A DNA stretch of 11,070 nt from Methanoregula sp. (GCA_026394695.1 JAPKXT010000175.1:1-11070), one strand, 5' to 3'. Shown: positions 1 to 7,891, counted from the first letter of the stretch. Notes: generated by a model not told the origin, from the letters alone. Translations and numbers: made by a program.

Positions 1-827
1 CCGATGGAAAACAGGACATCACTTTCCGTGATGGCAAAATTGGCATATTCCGTTCCATGCATCCCAAGCATCCCGAGATTGAGCGGGTGATCCCCCGGAA
101 TGCAGCCGAGTCCCATGAGAGTGGTGGCAATCGGGATTCCCAGTTGTGTTGCGAAATCCACCAACTCGCCTGATGCATTGGATATGATGACACCACCTCC
201 GGCATAGATCACCGGTCGTTCAGCAGCGGCAATCAGCTGGAGAGCCTTTTCTATCTGGCGCCTGTGCCCGCGGTAGGTCGGGTTGTAACCCCGTAATGTT
301 ACCTTATCGGGAACAGGAGATACTTTGATGACATTTGTGCTCACATCTTTGGGGATATCGATCAGAACCGGACCCGGACGACCAGTGCCGGCAATATAGA
401 ACGCTTCTTTTATAACCCGCCCGAGATCGGCAGTATTTTTGACAAGGTAGTTGTGTTTGGTGATGGGCAGGGTGATGCCGGTGATATCAGATTCCTGGAA
501 GGCGTCATTTCCGAGCAGGTTTGTTGGGACCTGCCCGGTAAGGGCAACAATCGGCACGGAATCCATGTATGCAGTGGCAATGCCGGTTACAAGGTTACAT
601 GCACCGGGACCTGATGTTGCGAGACATACCCCTACACGACCGCTTGCCCGTGCATACCCGTCCGCGGCATGCGCTGCAGCCTGTTCGTGCCGTACAAGGA
701 TGTGTCGCAGAGATGAGTCATAGAGTTCATCATAGATCGGAAGCACCACACCGCCCGGGTAGCCGAAGATAGTCTCGACTCCTTCGCGCTGCAGTGATTC
801 AACGAGGATTTTTGCCCCGGTTTTCAT
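1..827 (-). CDS. ilvB: Acetolactate (acetohydroxyacid) synthase large subunit, 3' part cut off by the window edge
   Basis: Thiamine-diphosphate enzyme that condenses pyruvate with pyruvate or 2-oxobutyrate, the first common step to valine/leucine and isoleucine. The reading frame opens with ATG at 827-825 (MKTGAKILVESLQREGV) and stays open to the left edge, giving 275 residues, about half the usual 560-600. The TPP-binding N-terminal domain is complete, with GYPGG near residues 22-26, the catalytic glutamate Glu48 in RHEQAAAHAADGYAR, and the TSGPGA and PGPVLIDIPKDV signatures. The start of the central domain follows (PVIYAGGGV). The start overlaps the end of the upstream synthase gene by 29 bases, and a GAGGG ribosome-binding site (838-834) lies inside that gene, so translation is probably coupled. 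An ilvN small subunit would be expected just outside the window. The family assignment is firm; only the C-terminal half is unseen. Confidence 0.95.
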   Translation of the reverse strand, partial: MKTGAKILVESLQREGVETIFGYPGGVVLPIYDELYDSSLRHILVRHEQAAAHAADGYARASGRVGVCLATSGPGACNLVTGIATAYMDSVPIVALTGQVPTNLLGNDAFQESDITGITLPITKHNYLVKNTADLGRVIKEAFYIAGTGRPGPVLIDIPKDVSTNVIKVSPVPDKVTLRGYNPTYRGHRRQIEKALQLIAAAERPVIYAGGGVIISNASGELVDFATQLGIPIATTLMGLGCIPGDHPLNLGMLGMHGTEYANFAITESDVLFSI

Positions 828-2289
828 GTTCTTCCCTCAATAGTCTGTTCATACCGGCGATCATCGCCTCGACACTAGCCATGATGATGTCTGTGCGAGC
901 GCCGCGTGAAGTAATTATCTTCCCGTCTTTACTTAATCTTACTGTTACGTCGACTAGTGCATCCGTTCCACCCTGGATGGCATCAACGTGGTATTCTTCG
1001 AGCCGGATATCGGCCACATCAGCCACGCATTTGCGCAGGACTTCCATTGCCGCATCCACCGGACCGTCCCCCGTAGCAGCACCAGTCATCTCCTGTCCGT
1101 TTACCACCAGCGTAACGGAGGCGGTCGGGATCATATTACTCCCGGATACCGCAGTAAACTGGCGCATTTTAATGATCGGTTTACATTCGATGGCAAGAAC
1201 AGCATCGGCGATCGCCATCAGATCGGTATCGGTTACCCGTTTTCCTGCATCCCCCAGATCTTTGATCCTTTTAACGATCTCTTTGATCTGGTTTTCATCT
1301 GCTTTGTAATTCATCTCGTTAAGTGCAGATTCCACGGAAGCGGAACCCGAATGCTTTCCCAGCACAATACGACGTTTCCGACCGATCATCTCGGGTTTTA
1401 TCGACTCGTATGTCGAGGGTTCCCGCATAACACCGTGGGCATGGATACCGCTTTCGTGGGTGAAGGCCATTTCACCAACAATGGCTTTGTTGACCGGGAG
1501 CGGGACTCCCGTCAGGCGCGAAACAAGCGTAGAAAGCTGGTAGATCTCCTCTTTTTTGATCCTGGTAGGATAATTATAGAGAATTTCAAGCGCCATCACA
1601 ATTTCTTCAAGCGGCGTGTTGCCAGCCCGCTCGCCAAGACCGTTGACCGTAACATGGGCACAGGAAGCTCCACATTTGAGCGCTGCCATCGTGTTGGTGA
1701 CCGCAAACCCAAGGTCGTCATGGCAGTGAATGGAGAGCGGTGCAATCTTAGAGATAGGAGGTATAAACCCTGCAACCTTCTCCGGGGTCAGGAGCCCCAC
1801 CGTGTCACAGAAACAGAGGCGATCCGCCCCACGGCGTACTCCTTCAGAGAAGATCTCCTGCAGGAATGTCTGATCCGCCCGTGAGGCATCTTCACCGGAA
1901 AGTTCGACAATAAGACCCCGGCTCTTTGCATACTCAACGGAATCATAGGCCATCTGGGCAACCTGCTCACGCGTTTTGCGCATTTTTTTTGCAATGTGCA
2001 GGTCGCTTACGGGTACGACAAGGTGGACTGAATCCGCACCATAATCTGCGGCAAAATCGATATCCTGGTGAAGGGCTCGGACATAGGTGCAAATCTCTGC
2101 AGGAAGACCGGCTTCGGATATGAGCTTTATTGCGTCCCGTTCACCTTCGGATGCGGCTGCAGAACCAACTTCAATGACATCGATACCTATATCAGCAAGT
2201 TTGTTCGCAATCTCAAATTTCTGGTCCGGGTTTAACGAAACTCCCGGGGTCTGTTCCCCGTCCCGTAACGTGGTATCTAAAAAGCGCAT
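799..2289 (-). CDS. cimA: LeuA/CimA-family synthase, probably (R)-citramalate synthase (alternative: 2-isopropylmalate synthase)
   Basis: Acetyl-CoA-dependent condensing enzyme of the DRE-TIM metallolyase family. The TIM-barrel opens with DTTLRDGEQTPG at residues 5-16 and has the metal-binding HCHDD at 188-192, then NGLGERAGN, THESGIHAHG and GKHSG. The C-terminal half is the regulatory LeuA-dimer domain (ASVTLVVNGQEMTG, GDGPVDAAM, GGTDALVDV). The length of 496 residues fits methanogen CimA (about 490). From memory, the SVHLVVPVSDLH and VELSGEDASR segments look more like Methanocaldococcus CimA than LeuA, which tends to have FIATSPIH and VEFSAEDA. Adjacency to ilvB also fits the citramalate route to isoleucine, but leucine synthesis cannot be excluded. 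The ATG at 2289 matches the start of homologues (MRFLDTT). An in-frame GTG at 2313 would add eight residues (MNVLFVNN) and lies 9 bases after a GGTGAT motif. AksA is unlikely because it lacks the dimer domain. Confidence 0.9.
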   Translation of the reverse strand: MRFLDTTLRDGEQTPGVSLNPDQKFEIANKLADIGIDVIEVGSAAASEGERDAIKLISEAGLPAEICTYVRALHQDIDFAADYGADSVHLVVPVSDLHIAKKMRKTREQVAQMAYDSVEYAKSRGLIVELSGEDASRADQTFLQEIFSEGVRRGADRLCFCDTVGLLTPEKVAGFIPPISKIAPLSIHCHDDLGFAVTNTMAALKCGASCAHVTVNGLGERAGNTPLEEIVMALEILYNYPTRIKKEEIYQLSTLVSRLTGVPLPVNKAIVGEMAFTHESGIHAHGVMREPSTYESIKPEMIGRKRRIVLGKHSGSASVESALNEMNYKADENQIKEIVKRIKDLGDAGKRVTDTDLMAIADAVLAIECKPIIKMRQFTAVSGSNMIPTASVTLVVNGQEMTGAATGDGPVDAAMEVLRKCVADVADIRLEEYHVDAIQGGTDALVDVTVRLSKDGKIITSRGARTDIIMASVEAMIAGMNRLLREEHENRGKNPR

Positions 2290-2290
2290 G

Positions 2291-2317
2291 TTATTGACAA
2301 ATAAAACATTCACTCAT
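2291..2317 (-). other. Possible 8-residue leader ORF just before cimA
   Basis: An ATG at 2317-2315 opens an 8-codon frame (MSECFICQ) that ends with TAA at 2293-2291. One base later comes the conserved cimA ATG (2289-2287). A GGTGAT motif, complementary to the archaeal 16S 3' end, lies five bases upstream of this ATG (2328-2323), which is better spaced than for the in-frame GTG at 2313. The ATG at 2289 has no ribosome-binding site of its own, so termination and re-initiation is possible. The peptide is not rich in Ile, Leu or Val, so classical attenuation is not indicated. It may be a chance ORF with the GTG as the true start. Confidence 0.3.
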
Positions 2318-2350
2318 GGCAAATCACCATAGTATGGAATTGGAAAGGAG

Positions 2351-2360
2351 AATATAAAAA
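2351..2360 (-). promoter_or_regulatory. TATA-box candidate for the cimA-ilvB operon
   Basis: Read on the minus strand, the sequence is TTTTTATATT. It lies about 60 bases upstream of the cimA ATG, so a start about 25 bases downstream would fall near 2330 and give a short leader that just includes the GGTGAT motif. It is the best TATA match in this direction within the divergent intergenic region. No transcription data are available. Confidence 0.5.
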
Positions 2361-2475
2361 CGTTCGGGCAGGCATTCGTTTTTTAAAAAAGGAAGCATCC
2401 TTGTAGTTATCAGGAATTTCCCTGTTTTTCCAAAAAAAATTCTATACCATCCTTTTGCCAACCTTATAAGGAGCC

Positions 2476-2536
2476 GGATATCACGGTTCTCGGGCTAATC
2501 GATCATCAGGGTGTGGTTATATTTTATCTGATATCC
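2476..2536. repeat. 8-bp inverted repeat around the ppk1 core promoter
   Basis: GGATATCA at 2476-2483 and its exact reverse complement TGATATCC at 2529-2536 lie 45 bases apart. The downstream arm begins three bases after the TATA-like element, and both arms share a GATATC core. This arrangement could be paired operator half-sites for the polyphosphate operon, but an 8-bp match could also be chance. I do not recognise it as a known archaeal Pho site. Confidence 0.3.
2517..2526 (+). promoter_or_regulatory. TATA-box candidate for the ppk1 operon
   Basis: TTATATTTTA resembles the archaeal TATA consensus and lies 72 bases before the ppk1 ATG. Transcription would start near 2548 and leave a leader of about 50 bases carrying the GAGGAG ribosome-binding site. 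It is the best AT-rich core-promoter match in the intergenic stretch, but it is predicted by eye only. Confidence 0.45.
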
Positions 2537-2586
2537 ATCAATACTACTTACCAAGCGGGATTGTACAAAAAATAGACACAGTACAT

Positions 2587-2592
2587 GAGGAG
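2587..2592 (+). promoter_or_regulatory. Ribosome-binding site of ppk1
   Basis: GAGGAG ends five bases before the ATG at 2598. The good match and spacing fix the start of ppk1 at this ATG. Confidence 0.8.
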
Positions 2593-2597
2593 TTATT

Positions 2598-4700
2598 ATG
2601 GAAATCATACAACCACTGCCTGACATCTCATCGCTCTATATCAACCGTGAGCTGAGCTGGATCCGGTTCAACCGTCATGTACTTGATGAAGCGATGGACA
2701 GTCGTCATCCTATTCTTGAACGGGTAAAATTCTTATCAATTTTTACAAATAATCTCGATGAATTTTTTATGATCCGCGTATCGGCCCTCCAGCGGCAGCT
2801 TGCAAAAGGCGTCCTGAAATCACCCCCTGATGGTATGACACCGACTCAGCAACTGGACGCTATCCGGCAGGCTCTCCTGCCGGAACTTGTGGCACAATCG
2901 GACTGCTGGCATAAGGAGCTGCTTCCAAAACTTGCCGCATCGGGAATCATCATCCATACCTATGCCGATCTTAATGATACACAAAAAAAGGCCGTGCACA
3001 AATTTTTCATTGATGAAGTATTTCCCGTCTTAACTCCCCTTGCCTTTGACAGTTCCCACCCGTTCCCCTTTATCTCAAACCTTTCCTTAAATCTTGCCAT
3101 AATAGTCCGGGACCAGAACAAAAAGGATTTTTTTGCACGCGTCAAAGTCCCGACAAACCTCTTTTCCCGGCTTGTGCGGATACCGGAACCTGACGGTACC
3201 ATACGAAACGATGATTCGATAGTGCATTTTATTTATTTCGAAGAAATCATCGCAGCACACATCGACACGCTCTTTTTTGGTCTTGAAGCGGTTGCTTCAT
3301 TCCCGTTCAGGATCACCCGTGATGCAGATCTTGAGATTGAAGTTGATGAAGCCTCGGATCTCCTCACAACGGTCGAAGAGATTATGGAGCAGCGGGCAAG
3401 GGGTAAACCGGTGCGCATTGAAGTTGACAGCTCCATGCATGACAGCATATGCCATATACTCGAAAAGAAACTGGGCATCACATCCCCCATGCTCTACCGC
3501 GTAGGTCATCCCGTGGGCATGGTTGATTTAATGCAGCTCATGTCCCTCGACCGCCCGGACCTGAAAGATCCTCCCTTTATTCCTTCACTTTCCCTTGAGT
3601 TTGCTGAAGGTAAGGATATCTTTGGAGCAATCCGCAACAATGATCATCTGCTCTATCACCCGTATGACAGTTTTTCTCCGGTAGTGAACTTCATCCGGCA
3701 GGCCGCACATGATCCGGATGTACTGGCCATCAAAATCACGCTCTACCGTGTGGGATCAAACTCCCCGATCGTCAATGCACTTATGGAAGCCCGTGAAAAC
3801 GGCAAAGATGTCACTGCACTGATCGAACTCAAAGCCCGTTTTGACGAGGAGAATAATATTGGCTGGGCGCGTGCACTCGAACGAGAAGGGGTCCATGTGG
3901 TCTATGGTGTTGTCGGGCTCAAGGTCCATGCCAAACTCTGCATGGTAGTACGACGGGAAAAAGAGGGGATCCGTCGCTACCTGCACCTCGGCACCGGCAA
4001 TTATAATGCAACAACAAGCAGGATATATACCGATTTTGGCCTCTTTACCTGCAACACGGCAATCGGTGAAGATATTGCCCATCTCTTTAATTTCCTGACA
4101 GGCTATGCCCGGATTGACAACTACAAAAAACTCATGGTCGCCCCGGTCACGCTCCGCTCATCCATCATAGAACGGATTGAGCGCGAGATTACCCGGCACC
4201 GGGAGTATGGTGATGGATACCTGATGTTCAAGATGAATGCATTGGTAGACCCTGATTGTATTATAGCACTCTATCATGCATCACAGGCAGGAGTAAAGGT
4301 GGTTTTGCAGGTCCGGGGTATCTGCTGCCTGCGCCCGGGCATCCCCGGAATCAGCGAAAATATCACCGTGAATTCGATCGTAGGCAGGTTCCTTGAACAT
4401 GCCCGCATCTATTATTTCCGCAACGGTGGCAATGACGAAGTATTTTTGGGAAGTGCCGATCTTATGCCCCGCAATCTCGATCGGAGGGTGGAGATCCTCT
4501 TTCCCGTAGAAAATGCAGCAATTAAAAAAGCGATCGTATTCACGATACTTCCCGTTCAACTGGAAGATACTGTTAAAAGCCGGTTGATGCAGAGTGACGG
4601 GACGTATATACGTACACCGCATGCTGCACAGGAGCCCTCGCTGGATGCCCAGTCCTGGCTCCTCGAACACCGTGGCATATGGTATGACAATGTCCCGTGA
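2598..4700 (+). CDS. ppk1: Polyphosphate kinase 1
   Basis: Membrane-associated enzyme that reversibly transfers the gamma-phosphate of ATP to a growing polyphosphate chain through phosphohistidine. At 700 residues it is full length (E. coli Ppk 688). All four domains can be followed: the N domain (YINRELSWIRFNRHVLDE near residue 14), the head domain (HPFPFISNLSLNLA), the C1 domain (ITLYRVGSNSPIV, ELKARFDEENN, GLKVHAKLC, LGTGNYN) and the C2 domain (FLEHARIYYFRNGG, GSADLMPRNLDRR). Key residues align with E. coli at a constant offset of nine: Arg384 and Arg414 (E. coli 375, 405), the autophosphorylated His444 (435) and His601 (592). The catalytic site therefore looks intact. It is the first gene of the polyP operon, has a strong ribosome-binding site, and overlaps the next gene by 17 bases. 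This identification is secure. Confidence 0.97.
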   Translation: MEIIQPLPDISSLYINRELSWIRFNRHVLDEAMDSRHPILERVKFLSIFTNNLDEFFMIRVSALQRQLAKGVLKSPPDGMTPTQQLDAIRQALLPELVAQSDCWHKELLPKLAASGIIIHTYADLNDTQKKAVHKFFIDEVFPVLTPLAFDSSHPFPFISNLSLNLAIIVRDQNKKDFFARVKVPTNLFSRLVRIPEPDGTIRNDDSIVHFIYFEEIIAAHIDTLFFGLEAVASFPFRITRDADLEIEVDEASDLLTTVEEIMEQRARGKPVRIEVDSSMHDSICHILEKKLGITSPMLYRVGHPVGMVDLMQLMSLDRPDLKDPPFIPSLSLEFAEGKDIFGAIRNNDHLLYHPYDSFSPVVNFIRQAAHDPDVLAIKITLYRVGSNSPIVNALMEARENGKDVTALIELKARFDEENNIGWARALEREGVHVVYGVVGLKVHAKLCMVVRREKEGIRRYLHLGTGNYNATTSRIYTDFGLFTCNTAIGEDIAHLFNFLTGYARIDNYKKLMVAPVTLRSSIIERIEREITRHREYGDGYLMFKMNALVDPDCIIALYHASQAGVKVVLQVRGICCLRPGIPGISENITVNSIVGRFLEHARIYYFRNGGNDEVFLGSADLMPRNLDRRVEILFPVENAAIKKAIVFTILPVQLEDTVKSRLMQSDGTYIRTPHAAQEPSLDAQSWLLEHRGIWYDNVP

Positions 4701-6300
4701 ACAGATTATCCCAAAAACCGGGTTATGCTGGTATGGCCTGCAACGCCTGCCCCCGTTACTCGATGCGTTCTCAAAAGAGATTGACGGGGTAAAAGCGTCT
4801 GAGGACATTGAATATATCCACCGGATGCGGGTCGCCTCCCGGCGCCTGCGGGCTGCCCTCCCCCTCTTCCGTCCCTGTTTTCCCCAGAAGCAGTACCGGA
4901 AATGGATGAAGGAGATCACAAACATCACCCGTGCACTGGGCGAAGCACGGGATACGGATGTCCAGATTTCATTCCTGTCAAAATACGAGAAAAAACAATC
5001 ACGAAAATTCAATTCCCGCCGTAAGAAGAGCACGGGGGGAGTACCGGCAACAGGTCCAGCCATCCAGTACCTGACATCAAGACTTCAAAAAAAGAGAACT
5101 TCCCTCCAGTCAAAAGTAATTTCTGCGCTTTTGGAACTGGAAAAGAGCAACGTTATTGAAGAGATGCGCGATACGTTCAGCAATCACCTGTCCGCCTGCC
5201 GGAGGGTACCGAAAAAATCTCTTGTCTATGGCATATCGCCGGTTGCTACTCTCCGTATTGAAAAAAGGCTGCACACGATGCTCTCGTACGAGCAATGGGT
5301 ACCCAATCCGGATGCTGTGGCTGAACATCATGCAACCCGGATAGCCGCAAAAAAACTCCGGTATACCATGGAGATCTACGGCATGGTATACCGGTGGGGG
5401 TTAAAAAAGATCCTTGCCCGTGTAAAAAAGGTCCAGGAAATACTTGGGGATCTCCATGACTGTGATGTGTGGATCGACCAGGTGACATTGCTCCTCCTGC
5501 AGGAACGAGCACTCCTGCGTTCAACCGGTAATACAAAACGCCCTGATGCTGCCACCATCTCAAGTCTTATCCTTTTTTTGCAGGAGCGTAAGAAGGAACG
5601 AACGATACTCCATCGTACGTTCATGCGCTACTGGGATACACTGGGACGGTTGCAGACTTGGGATGAACTATGCAGGATCCTGGTGAAGGGACGAAAATCA
5701 AGGTACCAACCGCTGACTGTGTACAACGAGCCAGAAGCTGGTAGCGCAGTCAGTAATCTTGCATCGGAATACCCGGGAGTACTTGAGCACAGCCGCCATG
5801 TAACAGATCTTGCTCTCATGATTTTTGACAGCCTCCAGCCACTTCATCAGCTGGGTACGCGTGAACGGTTCTTACTCGGGAGTGCCGGCCTTCTCCATGA
5901 TATTGGATGGAAGTTCGGGCAGAAGAAGCATAACATCCATAGCGCCGGGATGATTATGTCTGAAGAAAACCTGCCCTTTGACATTCCCGAGCGAAGTATC
6001 ATTTCCCTTGTTGCCCGCTCCCATCGCGGAAACGTAACTCCTGAAACATCGGGATTTTTCAGGTTACTCTCCCTCGAATACCAAAAACAGGTGCTGGTAC
6101 TTGCTGCGATTCTCCGCCTTGCAGACGGTTTTGACTATCTCCATCTCGGAACTGTACAGGCTGTATCCTGCACTATTGAAGCGCAGGAGATTATTGTTCA
6201 TGTCACATCTTCTCTGGATGCATCGGTGGAAATACAACGGGCTCGGGTGAAGTCCGATCTTTTTACCCGGGCATTTAACAGGAACCTGGTGATCCATTGA
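4684..6300 (+). CDS. CHAD domain fused to an exopolyphosphatase-type HD/C-terminal region
   Basis: Predicted soluble 538-residue protein of the polyphosphate operon. Residues about 20-300 form a CHAD domain (conserved-histidine alpha-helical, a polyP-binding fold) with its two repeat signatures: IHRMRVASRRLRAALPLF with His46, and HHATRIAAKKLRYTMEIYG with His215/His216, followed by LGDLHDCDVW. Residues about 360-538 resemble the HD domain III plus tail of Ppx/GppA, not its ATPase-like catalytic half. The HD ligands are present: His369, His405-Asp406 in LLHDIG, and Asp481 in RLADGFD. It may hold polyP or tether the neighbouring enzymes to granules, while the HD site may hydrolyse a phosphoester or nucleotide; this is inference. 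ATGs at 4684 and 4690 both fit, overlapping ppk1 by 17 or 11 bases with only weak ribosome-binding sites. The frame stays open to an ATG at 4594, but that would overlap ppk1 by 107 bases and adds residues unlike CHAD proteins. Confidence 0.88.
   Translation: MTMSREQIIPKTGLCWYGLQRLPPLLDAFSKEIDGVKASEDIEYIHRMRVASRRLRAALPLFRPCFPQKQYRKWMKEITNITRALGEARDTDVQISFLSKYEKKQSRKFNSRRKKSTGGVPATGPAIQYLTSRLQKKRTSLQSKVISALLELEKSNVIEEMRDTFSNHLSACRRVPKKSLVYGISPVATLRIEKRLHTMLSYEQWVPNPDAVAEHHATRIAAKKLRYTMEIYGMVYRWGLKKILARVKKVQEILGDLHDCDVWIDQVTLLLLQERALLRSTGNTKRPDAATISSLILFLQERKKERTILHRTFMRYWDTLGRLQTWDELCRILVKGRKSRYQPLTVYNEPEAGSAVSNLASEYPGVLEHSRHVTDLALMIFDSLQPLHQLGTRERFLLGSAGLLHDIGWKFGQKKHNIHSAGMIMSEENLPFDIPERSIISLVARSHRGNVTPETSGFFRLLSLEYQKQVLVLAAILRLADGFDYLHLGTVQAVSCTIEAQEIIVHVTSSLDASVEIQRARVKSDLFTRAFNRNLVIH
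6288..6299 (+). promoter_or_regulatory. Ribosome-binding site and UUG start of ppx
   Basis: GGTGAT (6288-6293), complementary to the archaeal 16S 3' end, lies three bases before TTG 6297-6299. Counted from where the GGAGG core would sit, the spacing is about seven, which is normal. The TTG overlaps the TGA of the previous gene (TTGA), and no ATG or GTG occurs in frame before the conserved DIGTNS motif. UUG is therefore the likely start. Confidence 0.7.
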
Positions 6301-7877
6301 ACATTAAAAATCCCGGTCAAAAGAGCCGTGTTGTTGCATTTATTGATATCGGTACAAATTCGGTGCGCCTGCTGGTAGTCCGGATCAACCCGAATAATTC
6401 CTACACAATCCTTACCCGCCAGAAACAGCAGGTCCGCCTTGGTGAAGGAGAATTTGAAAAAGAAGAGATCCTTCCCGAAGCAATGGAGCGGGCGATCGTC
6501 GTGTGTAAAAAGTTCACCGAACTTGCCCGTACGTTTAATGCCGAGGAATTTGTAGCAGTTGCCACGTCTGCTACTCGCGAGGCGGTAAACCAGCATGAAC
6601 TTCTTATCCAGCTCCGGAGGGAGGCACAGCTGGATGTCCGTGTTGTCTCCGGGCGCGAAGAGGCAAGACTGATCTACCTTGGCGTGTCAAGTGGCATTCA
6701 TCTTGCCGGCCGGTCGGCTGTCTTTATTGATATCGGTGGTGGGAGCACCGAGATTGCCGTTGGTGATGAACACCAGTACCAGACTCTTGAAAGTTTCAAA
6801 CTCGGGGCTATACGCTTAACAAACCTGTACCTGAACACAAAGGATCCTGCACCGGTTTCTCCTGCACTGTATAAAAAGATTCTGCAGCATGCAAAAACGG
6901 TGATGGCAGACACAATCCGGGAACTACGAATGCAGAAAATTGACTGTGCAATTGGAAGCTCGGGGACCATTATGAACCTTGCAGAGATTGCCAACCGGAC
7001 GCTGCACCAGAACATCTCACCCCTGGGAACCGATCTTTCGTACCGGGATTTGAAAAAAGTGATCCGGCTCATCTGCTCACTTCCCATTGAACAGAGGCGG
7101 AAGGTCCCCGGTATTAACCCGGAACGTGCAGATATCATCATCTCGGGTGCTGCAATACTCGATACGTTCATGAAAGATCTTTCACTGGATCGTATCACTA
7201 CCACCGGCAGGGGCCTGCAGGACGGTCTGCTGGCGGATTATCTCTCGCGGATGGATAACTTCCCGCTCGTCGGGAAATTATCTGCACGGGAACGTAGTGT
7301 GCTGCAGCTCGGAAGATCGTGCGGGATCAATGAAGTACACGCCCGGACAGTAACCAGTCTTGCCCTCGATCTTTTCGATTCAGCAAAAGATCTCAGATTG
7401 CACAACCTGCAGGAAAACGATCGGGAGCTTTTACAATATGCAACCTTCCTGCATGATATCGGGTCATTCATCGCTTACACCAACCACCAGGCACATTCGT
7501 ATTATATCATAAGCAATGCGGAACTACTGGGATTTGACCGCCATGAAGTAGCGATCATGGCAAATATCGCCCGGTTCCACCGCAAGGGAGTCCCCCAAAA
7601 AAAGACTCCCGAAATCCTGGAGCTGGAATCCCGCGAATGGGAGATTGTCAGGGTTCTTTCAACATTCTTACGACTCGCAGAAAGCCTGGATCGCAGTCAT
7701 GCAGCATTTATCAAAAACGTCAGGTTTACCCGGGCAGAGAAAGGGAAAGTATACCTCAGTGTCAATGCCCGGGGTGACTGCCAGCTTGAGATCTGGGGCG
7801 TTGAGGCCGAGAAAAAAGCTTTTAAAAAGATCTTTTCAAAATCGCTTGTCCTTGAGATGGGACAAATTTCTGATTGA
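6297..7877 (+). CDS. ppx: Exopolyphosphatase, Ppx/GppA family
   Basis: Processively removes terminal phosphate from polyphosphate. GppA-type pppGpp hydrolysis is the family alternative, but it is unlikely in an archaeon without known (p)ppGpp signalling. At 526 residues it is full length (E. coli Ppx 513). The N-terminal half is an actin-like ATPase fold with FIDIGTNSVRLLV (Asp17), VATSATREAV, SGREEARLIYLGV, FIDIGGGSTEI (Asp145) and GSSGTIMNL (220-228), followed by TGRGLQDG. The C-terminal half, from about residue 335, is an HD domain with His348, His386-Asp387 in FLHDIG and a final acidic motif RLAESLD. That last motif has Glu462 where the neighbouring CHAD-HD protein has Asp. The gene overlaps the previous stop by four bases, so the two are probably translated together. 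A T-run terminator follows directly. Confidence in the family is high; the exact substrate is inferred from the ppk1 context. Confidence 0.95.
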   Translation: MNIKNPGQKSRVVAFIDIGTNSVRLLVVRINPNNSYTILTRQKQQVRLGEGEFEKEEILPEAMERAIVVCKKFTELARTFNAEEFVAVATSATREAVNQHELLIQLRREAQLDVRVVSGREEARLIYLGVSSGIHLAGRSAVFIDIGGGSTEIAVGDEHQYQTLESFKLGAIRLTNLYLNTKDPAPVSPALYKKILQHAKTVMADTIRELRMQKIDCAIGSSGTIMNLAEIANRTLHQNISPLGTDLSYRDLKKVIRLICSLPIEQRRKVPGINPERADIIISGAAILDTFMKDLSLDRITTTGRGLQDGLLADYLSRMDNFPLVGKLSARERSVLQLGRSCGINEVHARTVTSLALDLFDSAKDLRLHNLQENDRELLQYATFLHDIGSFIAYTNHQAHSYYIISNAELLGFDRHEVAIMANIARFHRKGVPQKKTPEILELESREWEIVRVLSTFLRLAESLDRSHAAFIKNVRFTRAEKGKVYLSVNARGDCQLEIWGVEAEKKAFKKIFSKSLVLEMGQISD

Positions 7878-7891
7878 CAAGAATGAAATAA

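Noticed and set aside
988..1884. 298-codon open frame on the plus strand
   Set aside because: It lies wholly antisense to the clearly conserved cimA gene and its translation has no recognisable domain; codon bias of the real gene keeps it open.
4594..4683. Upstream ATG extension of the CHAD-HD gene
   Set aside because: It would overlap ppk1 by 107 bases and add about 30 residues without similarity to CHAD proteins; ATGs at 4684 and 4690 give the usual short overlap.
4281..5063. 260-codon open frame on the minus strand
   Set aside because: It is antisense to conserved parts of ppk1 and the CHAD domain, and its translation is low in hydrophobic pattern or motifs.
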